Positions 45,407 through 54,303 of a stretch of DNA of 64,000 nucleotides are shown in pieces. The stretch spans positions 1 to 64,000 of the forward strand of contig JAGUYG010000024.1 of NCBI GenBank assembly GCA_020061465.1. Reading direction: 5' to 3'. The position numbers and the translations under genes were made by a program. This DNA is from Ignavibacteriales bacterium (lineage in GTDB: Bacteria; Bacteroidota; Ignavibacteria; Ignavibacteriales; Ignavibacteriaceae). The notes beneath the pieces are model-generated. The model had not been told where the DNA came from. It ran no database searches and saw only the letters and a list, made by a program, of their open reading frames with translations. Position 1 is the first letter of the stretch. Each line of letters starts with the position of its first letter.

Positions 45407-48400
45407 ATGAAATCTCATTTAAACCTAATTTCTCTCGCCATCATATTATTCCTTATTCTTTCCGGCTGTGCTGCAAAAGAAGTAGTAAAAGAAAAGGAAA
45501 CTCCAAAGGAAGCTGTAACGGTTTTTGATAAAGCGGAACAATTTATTACTTCGGTAAAAAACAAAGAGCTTTCAATCCCGATGCCGCGCGGAACTTTGAT
45601 TGATACTATTATAATCGATACCGATATGCTTAAGCTGGATATCTACTTGACGAAAGAATTTTCATATATACCTTTCAGAGAAGATAATGTTCGGAATGTT
45701 TATTCGGTAATTGAAAGTTATTTTAAGGAAGATTTCGGCGAATATAAGATTGCTATTTACTCTCTTAATCAGCCTATTGAACAGCTCATTCCGAATTATT
45801 ACAGAAAAGATACTTCGAAGTACGATTACTCAAGGATTCCAAAGGTTAAAGAAAGACCACTGCCGGTAGTAAGAAACATTAGTAAACCATTCGAAATTAA
45901 CAAGGGCTTATATGAACGAAATATTTTGCTGTGGCACAGCCACGGCTGGTATTACAATAACACCGAAGGCAGATGGGAATGGCAGCGACCGAGATTGTTT
46001 CAAACTGTGGAAGACCTTATTCCTATGTCTTTTACAATTCCTTATCTAATTCCGATGCTTGAAAATGCCGGTGCTAATGTTTTTGTTCCAAGAGAACGCG
46101 ATACACAAATAAACGAAGTTATTGTTGATAACGATTCGCACGGCGATATTAAACAAAATTCTTATTCAGAAAAAACATATAAAAAGAATTTATCATGGCA
46201 GCAAGTCAGTGGAAAAGGATTTGCTCTCGGCACTCCTCCTTACGCAAATAATTTAAATCCCTTTGAGCAGGGTACATATAGATTCATAACATCCGATTCG
46301 GTCAAAACTGCAGAAGCTGTTTGGATTCCCGATATTCCGGCTGAAGGTTATTACGCTGTTTACGTGTCTTATTCGTCTGATGAAAATAATGTTACCGACG
46401 CAGATTATTCCGTTCATCATTCCGGCGGTATTACGCGGTTCAAAGTAAATCAGCAGATTGGCGGAGGCACGTGGATTTACTTAGGTAAGTTCAAATTCAA
46501 TAAAGGGAAAAATGACGATAAAGGAAAAGTTGTACTAAGCAATCACAGCACCCAGACAGAAAAAATTGTTACTGCCGATGCAGTAAGATTTGGCGGCGGC
46601 ATGGGTGTGATTGAACGTGACAGCTCAACAAGCGGAAGGGCAAAGTATTTAGAAGGCGCCCGTTACTGGCTTCAATTTGCAGGTATGCCCGATACTCTAA
46701 TTTACAGCTTGAATAAAAATCAAAATGATTACAGAGACGATTATCAGTGCCGCGCCGAGTACGGAAATTATCTTTATGGCACTCCTTTCGGTCCAAACAA
46801 AGATCGTGATACAAAAGGGCTTGGAATACCGATTGATCTTTCGCTTGCATTTCATACTGATGCGGGTATTACACGGAACGATACGACAGTGGGAACTTTG
46901 TCAATTTACAGCATTGAAGATTTTAACGGTTCTGATAAATTTCCGGACAGCACATCACGTTTAGCTAACAGAGATTTAGCCGATTTGATGCAAACTCAAT
47001 TAGTCGAAGATCTCCGTGCAAAGTATGATATTGCCTGGAACCGCAGAGACCTTCGCAATGCTGATTACAGCGAAGCAGTAAGACCTAATTTTCCCTCGGT
47101 TCTTCTTGAATTATTATCGCATCAAAATTTTCTTGATATGAAATTCGTTCTCGATCCCCGATTTAAATTTGATGCGGCAAGAGCAATATATAAATCAATG
47201 CTTAGATTTTTATCTGTTCAATATAACTTCGATTATGTTGTGCAGCCTTTACCGGTAACTCACTTCTCTGCAGTGCTAAATGAGAAAGGTGAAGTAGTTT
47301 TAAGATGGAAACCTTCCGAAGATCCGCTTGAACCGAGTGCAAAACCTGATAGATATATCGTCTACACAAGAATTGAAGAAGGCGGATTTGATAATGGCTT
47401 TGTTGTTGAAGAACCCGAAGCTATCATTCAAAATATAAAAGAAGACATTATTTACAGCTTTAAGATAACCGCAGTTAATGATGGAGGAGAAAGTTTTCCG
47501 TCGGAGATTCTTTCTGTTTGTAAGGGAAAAGATAAAAACAAACTTGCTTTGATAATCAACGGCTTCGATAGAGTATCGGGTCCGGAAAGTATTGATGCCG
47601 GAGCTTTTTCAGGATTCTTAAATATCATCGATGCCGGTGTACCCGATAAATATGACCTTGGCTTTACCGGCATTCAAAGAGATTTCAATTCATTCTCACA
47701 ATTCAGAACGAATGATTCTCCCGGTCATGGTGCAAGCAGTGCAAATTTTGAAACGCAAATTATTGCAGGCAATACTTTCGATTTTCCGTTCATACACGGA
47801 TTGGCTTTAAAAGAGAACGGCTTCTCGTTTGTTTCTACGAGCGATGAAGCGGTAGAAGATCGAATGATAAATTTAACTGATTATAAATTTGTAGATTTAA
47901 TTTTAGGCGAGGAAAAAGAAACAAGCTGGCAAAAACCTTATGCCGATTCGATAAACGGAAAGTGCTTTCAAGCTTTTTCATTAAGTCTTCAAGATGAAAT
48001 TCGAAAATATTTTGAAGCGGGCGGTAACCTTTTTGTTTCCGGTGCATACGTTGCAACAGATTTGTTTAAAACGGATAAAGGAGATAGTACAAATATCAAG
48101 TTCGCACAAGATGTTCTTAAAATTAATTGGGGAACGAATCACGCAGCCGTTACAGGTAAAGTATTTTTCAATTCAAACAATTTTGGTGAGAAGGGAAGCT
48201 CGTTTACATTCAATACGGAATTGAACGAAGAGATGTATGCAGTAGAAGCTCCAGACGCTATTCAACCCATAAACGGATCGGAAACAATTTTGCGGTACAA
48301 TGAAAATAATTTTAGCGCTGCTGCAGGTTACAAAGGAGATTATAATGTGATCGTTTTCGGATTTCCTTTTGAAACAATTCTTACAAAACAAATGCGAATA

Positions 48401-48445
48401 GAAGTAATGAAAGAGGTTTTAAGATATTTCTCTCTTATAAATTAA
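45407..48445 (+). CDS. Large lipoprotein, N-acetylmuramoyl-L-alanine amidase-like with inserted golvesin-like domain
   Basis: A 1012-aa protein with a lipoprotein signal (ILFLILSGCAAK, lipobox Cys about 21). LLWHSHGWYYNNTEGRWEWQ near residue 180 and the later AFHTDAGITRND and LLELLSHQNF look like zinc/catalytic parts of an amidase_3-type hydrolase. Between them, about residues 240-400, a golvesin-like domain (EAVWIPDIPAEGYYAVYVSY, then IVTADAVRFGGG) is inserted. A fibronectin-III-like domain (FSAVLNEKGEVVLRWKPSED) follows near 620. Such proteins are often auto-annotated as xanthan lyases. Peptidoglycan or polysaccharide as substrate is inference. Confidence 0.65.
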   Translation: MKSHLNLISLAIILFLILSGCAAKEVVKEKETPKEAVTVFDKAEQFITSVKNKELSIPMPRGTLIDTIIIDTDMLKLDIYLTKEFSYIPFREDNVRNVYSVIESYFKEDFGEYKIAIYSLNQPIEQLIPNYYRKDTSKYDYSRIPKVKERPLPVVRNISKPFEINKGLYERNILLWHSHGWYYNNTEGRWEWQRPRLFQTVEDLIPMSFTIPYLIPMLENAGANVFVPRERDTQINEVIVDNDSHGDIKQNSYSEKTYKKNLSWQQVSGKGFALGTPPYANNLNPFEQGTYRFITSDSVKTAEAVWIPDIPAEGYYAVYVSYSSDENNVTDADYSVHHSGGITRFKVNQQIGGGTWIYLGKFKFNKGKNDDKGKVVLSNHSTQTEKIVTADAVRFGGGMGVIERDSSTSGRAKYLEGARYWLQFAGMPDTLIYSLNKNQNDYRDDYQCRAEYGNYLYGTPFGPNKDRDTKGLGIPIDLSLAFHTDAGITRNDTTVGTLSIYSIEDFNGSDKFPDSTSRLANRDLADLMQTQLVEDLRAKYDIAWNRRDLRNADYSEAVRPNFPSVLLELLSHQNFLDMKFVLDPRFKFDAARAIYKSMLRFLSVQYNFDYVVQPLPVTHFSAVLNEKGEVVLRWKPSEDPLEPSAKPDRYIVYTRIEEGGFDNGFVVEEPEAIIQNIKEDIIYSFKITAVNDGGESFPSEILSVCKGKDKNKLALIINGFDRVSGPESIDAGAFSGFLNIIDAGVPDKYDLGFTGIQRDFNSFSQFRTNDSPGHGASSANFETQIIAGNTFDFPFIHGLALKENGFSFVSTSDEAVEDRMINLTDYKFVDLILGEEKETSWQKPYADSINGKCFQAFSLSLQDEIRKYFEAGGNLFVSGAYVATDLFKTDKGDSTNIKFAQDVLKINWGTNHAAVTGKVFFNSNNFGEKGSSFTFNTELNEEMYAVEAPDAIQPINGSETILRYNENNFSAAAGYKGDYNVIVFGFPFETILTKQMRIEVMKEVLRYFSLIN

Positions 48446-48533
48446 TGTTTTGATTTTGTCCTTTAAATTTCTTTAGTTGCATTCAGAATTCAATTAAACT
48501 CAGTAATTGATTTAATTTCGAACGGGGGTAGAG

Positions 48534-51086
48534 ATGATAAAATTCGTAAAATATTTTTTATTCCTCGGTATTCTCACAGTTAATGCACAAACACCGGCTC
48601 CTCGAATAAGCGATTTTTCTATAAGTATAGAGAATCAGCCCGCTACTTTCATACAAAGCAATCCTAAAATTTTTAATAACGGAACGGAAAATTTTCTTGC
48701 CGCATGGGAAGATTATAGAAACGGCGGAAGAAATTATTACGCACAGAAGTTCGATAAAAACGGAAATGCAATCGGAAAGAATTTTCCCGTTCTTTCAAAT
48801 TTTGAAATTCAATTTTTCGGGGATGGTTCCGTTCTTGCATTGGAAGAAAATTATAGCTACTCCTCGTTTATGGACCTTGGTTTTTATTCTATCTACGGAA
48901 AGACGTATGATAACAACTTCGATACATTAAATTATTTTCATATCGCAGAGGGAATTATCCCATGGTGCGGCACAGGCTGGCTTGGATTAGGATATGACAT
49001 TTTAATGTTAGAAGATTCCTTCATCTTTGTCTTCAAGAATGGAGGTCCGGTTTACTTTTCAAAATTCAATAAAGATGGTAATGCTATTTTTTACCATTAT
49101 GATAAAGAATATCTTCCTCAAACCGCTTCTCATGTTTCCTTAGCCGGATTGCCTAATGGTGAGTATGTATTTGTTTGGTTTAATGCTTATACTTTTGATT
49201 CTCTCTCTCCGGGTCTATACGCTTCTTTTTTTAATAATGAAGACTCTTTAATCGCCGAAAATATTCCGATTATAATTTATCCGGATAGAGAATGGTATTT
49301 CGGCGGTTTTGAGACTCCTAAGATCAAAACCACATCATTGAAGGACTCGATTTATCAAATATTTTGGATTGATGATGATTCCCTGACTCTAAATTATGTT
49401 CAATACGATGCACATGGTAATCGTATAAATGAAATCAGTTCCGCACCTATTCCGGTAAAAGAGATAAGTGATGTTAATGTTTTTACTTATATAAGGAATT
49501 TTGCATTCACACCGATGCAAAACGGCGGCTGCTCAATTTTAATTGAAACAACTACCGCACACTTGGGTAATCAATATGTATTAAATTCACTATTCAGTTT
49601 TGATTCTTCGGGTGCGTTAACCTTACCTCCCGTAACAGATTCCACACAAATGTTAAACGCAGGCAGGCATTTCTTCAATTCATCCGGAAATAATTTCTTT
49701 TTCGCTTCCCCCAAAAGCGGTGATGTTTATTTAGATCAGACAAATTACTTTGATAACGTTCATATTACAAAAATTAACGACGACTCAATCGGCAGCAACG
49801 ATACTGCGCCGGTAATCAAAGCAATTGATGAAGCTAATTTTTTTGTAGGTTATCAAGATGAAATCGGTTATGCGGGCAGCGTTATTGATATCCATGGTAA
49901 CATCATATTAGATAAGCTGCGCCTTGAAGGAAAAACTTGTGAGTTCATGGCAGATTATAAAAAAGTAAATCTCTGGGAAAAATATTATTCCGATACCGAA
50001 CGTGCGATAGGTTTTACAATATACGATCAAAACTGGATGCCGGTAAAAACTGAAACTGTAGCCTCGAATAATCTCGCAAGTCCCGTTGAGATTCATTCGT
50101 TAAAGATATCGGACAGCAGCTTTATCGTTTACCACTTCAATAATAAGACATTAGGATTGACGAAGTACAACCTGGATGGCTCCAAAGTAAAGGAAGATTT
50201 AATTGCCGATAACACGAGCAGTTTTCTTATGAAAATATTTCGCGAAGACGAAAATTCTTTCTGGGTAAGGTGGCGTAATTATGTACGGTTGTATTCAACT
50301 GAGCTTGAACCGCTTTCAGAAACAATTACTCTTTCCTATAATGCAGAGTATATAGGTCATGGAAAATTTTTAATTTATTCGTATGATGCTCAGTATAATT
50401 ATAGAGGACTCATTATCGCCACCAACGGTGATACAATCTCGACAAATATTTTACTTGCTGAGCATGCTCAAGAATTTAATATCAACCGGCTTTCAGATAA
50501 CATCTTTATCGTTATATACAAGACCGGCAATAAGATTATTGCGCAAGCGTTTTCAAACAGCGGATTGCCGATATCGGAAAAATTTGTAATCCATACCGGT
50601 TCAGAAGGCAATAAAATTAACGGCAGTGCGGCAGTAAGCGGTGAATCGGTAATGTTTGCGTGGGCTGACAACCGCATTCCGCAAAAGGGTTACGATATTT
50701 ACTGCAGCATTTTTGATCTATATTCGATTACATCCGTTAAGGCTGAAGGCATTCCAATTTCACAATACGGATTTGTTTTAGAGCAGAACTATCCCAATCC
50801 GTTTAACCCAACAACTAAAATTAGATTTAGCATACCGGCTGTAGAAACGGGGCATGCCCCGTCTTTACAAATAAGTTTAATTGTTTTTGATATTTTGGGA
50901 AGAGAAATAACAACTCTCGTAAATGAACCAAAATCCCCCGGCACTTATGAAGTTGAGTTTTCCGTAGGATCCTTTGGAAATGCACAAAACCTTTCAAGCG
51001 GAGTTTACTTTTACACACTATCCGTAGGATCCAATGGAAGAGCAGGCGGTTTTATGGAAAGTAAAAAGATGGTTTTACTGCGATAA
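48534..51086 (+). CDS. Large T9SS-exported repeat protein
   Basis: An 850-aa secreted protein with a short signal (KYFLFLGILTVNAQ). The body has repeats with AAWEDYRNGGRNYYAQKFDK-like and FAWADNRIPQKGYDIYCSIF units, suggesting a beta-propeller or similar all-beta fold. The C-terminus (EQNYPNPFNPTTKIRFSIP to ESKKMVLLR) is a type A T9SS sorting domain, unusual in containing a palindromic-element insertion and two GTAGGATCC-type insertions. Function unknown. RBS-like GGGGG precedes the ATG. Confidence 0.7.
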   Translation: MIKFVKYFLFLGILTVNAQTPAPRISDFSISIENQPATFIQSNPKIFNNGTENFLAAWEDYRNGGRNYYAQKFDKNGNAIGKNFPVLSNFEIQFFGDGSVLALEENYSYSSFMDLGFYSIYGKTYDNNFDTLNYFHIAEGIIPWCGTGWLGLGYDILMLEDSFIFVFKNGGPVYFSKFNKDGNAIFYHYDKEYLPQTASHVSLAGLPNGEYVFVWFNAYTFDSLSPGLYASFFNNEDSLIAENIPIIIYPDREWYFGGFETPKIKTTSLKDSIYQIFWIDDDSLTLNYVQYDAHGNRINEISSAPIPVKEISDVNVFTYIRNFAFTPMQNGGCSILIETTTAHLGNQYVLNSLFSFDSSGALTLPPVTDSTQMLNAGRHFFNSSGNNFFFASPKSGDVYLDQTNYFDNVHITKINDDSIGSNDTAPVIKAIDEANFFVGYQDEIGYAGSVIDIHGNIILDKLRLEGKTCEFMADYKKVNLWEKYYSDTERAIGFTIYDQNWMPVKTETVASNNLASPVEIHSLKISDSSFIVYHFNNKTLGLTKYNLDGSKVKEDLIADNTSSFLMKIFREDENSFWVRWRNYVRLYSTELEPLSETITLSYNAEYIGHGKFLIYSYDAQYNYRGLIIATNGDTISTNILLAEHAQEFNINRLSDNIFIVIYKTGNKIIAQAFSNSGLPISEKFVIHTGSEGNKINGSAAVSGESVMFAWADNRIPQKGYDIYCSIFDLYSITSVKAEGIPISQYGFVLEQNYPNPFNPTTKIRFSIPAVETGHAPSLQISLIVFDILGREITTLVNEPKSPGTYEVEFSVGSFGNAQNLSSGVYFYTLSVGSNGRAGGFMESKKMVLLR
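50841..50868. repeat. Palindromic element inside a T9SS sorting domain
   Basis: A 28-nt near-palindrome (core ACGGGGCATGCCCCGT) begins GTAGAAACGG and ends CCGTCTTTAC. It lies in frame in the sorting domain, encoding about VETGHAPSLQ between SIPA and ISLIVFD, where other sorting domains here have no such residues. A related but degenerate element is at 60170-60197. Confidence 0.75.
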
Positions 51087-51182
51087 TAAAATTTTTTATT
51101 TATATCGTATAGAGGGTTTTCAAAATAAGTTGATAAAGGTATGATTAATTTTTAAGTTTATATCAGTCACAGGAGGAAGACG

Positions 51183-51248
51183 ATGAAAAATAAATTTTAT
51201 ACCCCTAAATTCAATCATCTCAAATGCAAACCTAATTATTATGTGTAA
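51183..51248 (+). CDS. Possible short ORF or gene remnant
   Basis: A 21-codon frame (MKNKFYTPKFNHLKCKPNYY...) is preceded by AGGAGGAAGA, a very strong ribosome-binding site. It may be the 5' remnant of a lost gene or a small peptide; coding capacity otherwise unsupported. Confidence 0.3.
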   Translation: MKNKFYTPKFNHLKCKPNYYV

Positions 51249-51409
51249 CCATTAACAGGATTTAATAGGGATAAAAGAAGTTCTTAATTACATGAATTTA
51301 TCAAGTTTACTTGTATAAGGCTCAAAAAGGTTTAACTGCAATAGCAATTTATGAGTGGAAGTTCAATGATTATAACCGGGAATGTTTAATTATTACATTG
51401 GAGGCTAAA

Positions 51410-52714
51410 ATGAAATGTTTTTACAAAATACTATTGCTTATGTTAATAGTTATGATATCCGCAAACAGTCAAACAAAATACTGGCAGCAAATCAGCGGAC
51501 CAATCTATGGGTATCCTTCAGATTTAGCATTTGATTCAAAAGGGAACATTTACGTTACCTCGGCTAAAAGTTATTATGGCAGCATCTACCGATTTACAAA
51601 CGACGGTGGTAATTGGGAAAGAATAGATACAATAAAGTATGGTTCTAGTTCGACTTACAGTCCGGGTTATTCTTCCATTTATATAGACAGCCTTGATAAT
51701 ATTTATGTTACAGCTTTTACCGGAAAAACTGGAATATACCGATCTTCAGACGGCGGGAAAACCTGGATAAAAATTGGAGCGGGTCACAGGGCATTAACCT
51801 TTAATGAAAAAGGGAATATGTTTGTAGGAGTCTCCAACGCTGTCTTTAGAGCACCGCATGGAACAATTGAACCCACACCCGTATTATATACAAATACCCC
51901 TGTAACAGCCATTTCAATTGACCAAAATACTCAGGATGTGTGGGTAGGCTGTGCCCCTCATGACTGCATTTATCTATCATCAGACAATGGTGAAAATTGG
52001 ATTCGTATGGACCTTAGTTATAGTGATACGTATATATCGGATGTAACGTGTATAAATAGCAATAGTAAGGGCGATGTTTTTGCTGGTCGGCATTGGATAA
52101 ATCTATATAAGTCAAGTAACAAAGGAATTACATGGCAGGTCATCCGAATTAATAATGAGGATCAAGTCATCTATTCAATGGAAATAGGCAAGTATGATGA
52201 AATTTTTGTGGGCACTCCTTTCACCTTATATCGTTCAAGAGATGATGGAATTAGCTGGGAAGAATTGGATGATGGATTATATAGTGATCGTCGTTCAGTA
52301 AGAGTTTTAAAATTCGATAGTGAAGGATATCTTTATGCCTGCGTAACTGAAGAATCACAAACAGACTCATTTTACTTATATAAAACTTCGGAAATTGCTG
52401 TTTCTGTTGAGGAAGATGAATACCAAATTCCGCAGGAGTTTTCTCTGAAACAAAACTATCCCAATCCCTTCAATCCTGTTACTACTATCGAATACCAGAT
52501 TGCGCGAAGCGAATTTGTTACTTTAAAGATTTATGATGTCCTCGGAAAAGAAGTAGCAACATTAGTCAACGAAGAAAAACCGTCGGGAAGATATAAAGTT
52601 CAGTTTTCCGTAGGATCCTTTGGAAATGCAGAGGGATTAACTAGTGGAATTTATTTGTATAAGCTGAAAGCCGGTAATTTTACAGATACTAAAAAATTGC
52701 TGCTGTTGAGATGA
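51410..52714 (+). CDS. T9SS-exported BNR/sialidase-like repeat protein
   Basis: About 434 aa. The start at 51410 is chosen because GGAGG is just upstream and it gives a signal peptide (MKCFYKILLLMLIVMISANS); the frame extends upstream to 51311. Four Asp-box-like repeats are visible: SSDGGKTWIKIG, SSDNGENWIRMD, SSNKGITWQVI and SRDDGISWEEL, as in beta-propellers. The C-terminus (KQNYPNPFNPVTTIEYQIAR to KKLLLLR) is a T9SS sorting domain with an SVGSFGNA insertion. No enzymatic residues identified. Confidence 0.75.
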   Translation: MKCFYKILLLMLIVMISANSQTKYWQQISGPIYGYPSDLAFDSKGNIYVTSAKSYYGSIYRFTNDGGNWERIDTIKYGSSSTYSPGYSSIYIDSLDNIYVTAFTGKTGIYRSSDGGKTWIKIGAGHRALTFNEKGNMFVGVSNAVFRAPHGTIEPTPVLYTNTPVTAISIDQNTQDVWVGCAPHDCIYLSSDNGENWIRMDLSYSDTYISDVTCINSNSKGDVFAGRHWINLYKSSNKGITWQVIRINNEDQVIYSMEIGKYDEIFVGTPFTLYRSRDDGISWEELDDGLYSDRRSVRVLKFDSEGYLYACVTEESQTDSFYLYKTSEIAVSVEEDEYQIPQEFSLKQNYPNPFNPVTTIEYQIARSEFVTLKIYDVLGKEVATLVNEEKPSGRYKVQFSVGSFGNAEGLTSGIYLYKLKAGNFTDTKKLLLLR

Positions 52715-52823
52715 GGAGATTCTTTCGGTTGGCGAACATTTAAACCACAAGCAGAATAAATTGAAACTAATTTCACTTCACCAATTCAAATTGCATAGTA
52801 AAAGATTAAGGAGGACTTATAAA

Positions 52824-54302
52824 ATGAAATTTTATTTTGTTTTAATTTATTTACTTTTTAGTATATCCTTTTTTGCACAAGAGAATACCTTTAAGAAAAT
52901 ATACGGTCACAGTAATATTTTGTCTTTATCAATAAATAATGAAAACGAATATTTACTCAGCGGTTCTATCCCGTTACCTTATGAATATACTCCAAAGGGT
53001 ATTTTTATAATTAAAGCTGACAAATTTGGAGATACAATTTGGACAAAAACTTTCGATGACGGCGCTGCAAAGAAAACAATGCATGCCTCGGTATCTTTAA
53101 TAGATGAAGACAATAATTTAATAATTGGAGGTCCGCTAAACACTCTTTTACCACGTGGAATGACCCCAACAAAAATTGTACTTACAAAAATAAATCCACA
53201 AGGCGATTCATTGTGGTGGAAAGAATTTGGCGATGGTAATTCTAACCAAAGTGTATCCTCTATGATACAAGATGATGACAATTTTATTTTAGCCGGTAAC
53301 AAAATAAATAGCCAGGGTTTTAACCAGGGTTTTATCTTAAAGGTTGATCCAAATGGTGATAGTATATATAGTAAATATTACTCAATTGGTGAATATGGAA
53401 GCACATTTAGGTCAATTGAAAAAACTAATGATAATCAATATATAATTTTAGGGAGGAAAACAATTACTCCACCTGTTTCTGATGAGAGAACAAAATATTT
53501 TGTTTTGAAAATCGATAGTAATGGAGATACGATTTTTACTAAAATATATGGACCGGAGAACAGCGTCTTCAGTGTTTCTAATCTTCATCCTATTAAATCT
53601 GATGAGTATGTGTTTTTATTATACACATATACCTATACTCAGCCCGCGGATAAATATACAAGTTTAATTAAACTAGATTCAAATGGTGAGATTATCTCGG
53701 AACAAAGACTAAATATAGTTGCTTCTCTCATAACACCAACTTTAGATGGAAATTTCATCGTAGCAAATACATCGGTTATTACCGCTAAAACTAAGAATAT
53801 TAATCTAACTAAGTATGATGCTGCTGGGGATGTATTATGGGAAAGGTCTATTACTTTTACCGATGCTGATGACTTAACTGCCAGTGTTATTAAAGAAACA
53901 CCCGACAGCGGAATAGTTTTATCGGGATCTGTTTCAATTAATAACTACCCCCATGCTTTTCTTGTTAAAACAAACCATGAGGGGGTAGTTGTGAATGTTA
54001 ATGTAACAGAAGATATAATTTCAGGACATTATTTAAATAATAATTACCCCAACCCTTTCAATCCGGTTACAACAATTAAATACCAAATACCAGAAAATGA
54101 ATTCGTTACCATAAAAGTATATGATGTACTCGGAAAAGAAATTGAAACGTTAGTAAATGAACCAAAACCACCCGGCACTTATGAAGTTGAGTTTTCAGTA
54201 GGATCCTTTGGAAATGCACACAGCCTTACAAGCGGAGTATATATTTATACTCTTAAAGCCGGAGATTTTATCTCAAGTAAAAAAATGATTTTACTGCGAT
54301 AA
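52824..54302 (+). CDS. T9SS-exported repeat protein (beta-propeller-like)
   Basis: About 492 aa. The start at 52824 follows AAGGAGGACTT; the frame extends upstream to 52761 without a signal peptide. Repeats such as IIKADKFGDTIWTKTF, ILKVDPNGDSIYSKYY and VLKIDSNGDTIFTKIY suggest a multi-bladed propeller. The C-terminus (NNYPNPFNPVTTIKYQIPE to SKKMILLR) is a T9SS sorting domain with the SVGSFGNA insertion. It ends 1 bp from the convergent gene. Confidence 0.7.
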   Translation: MKFYFVLIYLLFSISFFAQENTFKKIYGHSNILSLSINNENEYLLSGSIPLPYEYTPKGIFIIKADKFGDTIWTKTFDDGAAKKTMHASVSLIDEDNNLIIGGPLNTLLPRGMTPTKIVLTKINPQGDSLWWKEFGDGNSNQSVSSMIQDDDNFILAGNKINSQGFNQGFILKVDPNGDSIYSKYYSIGEYGSTFRSIEKTNDNQYIILGRKTITPPVSDERTKYFVLKIDSNGDTIFTKIYGPENSVFSVSNLHPIKSDEYVFLLYTYTYTQPADKYTSLIKLDSNGEIISEQRLNIVASLITPTLDGNFIVANTSVITAKTKNINLTKYDAAGDVLWERSITFTDADDLTASVIKETPDSGIVLSGSVSINNYPHAFLVKTNHEGVVVNVNVTEDIISGHYLNNNYPNPFNPVTTIKYQIPENEFVTIKVYDVLGKEIETLVNEPKPPGTYEVEFSVGSFGNAHSLTSGVYIYTLKAGDFISSKKMILLR

Positions 54303-54303
54303 C

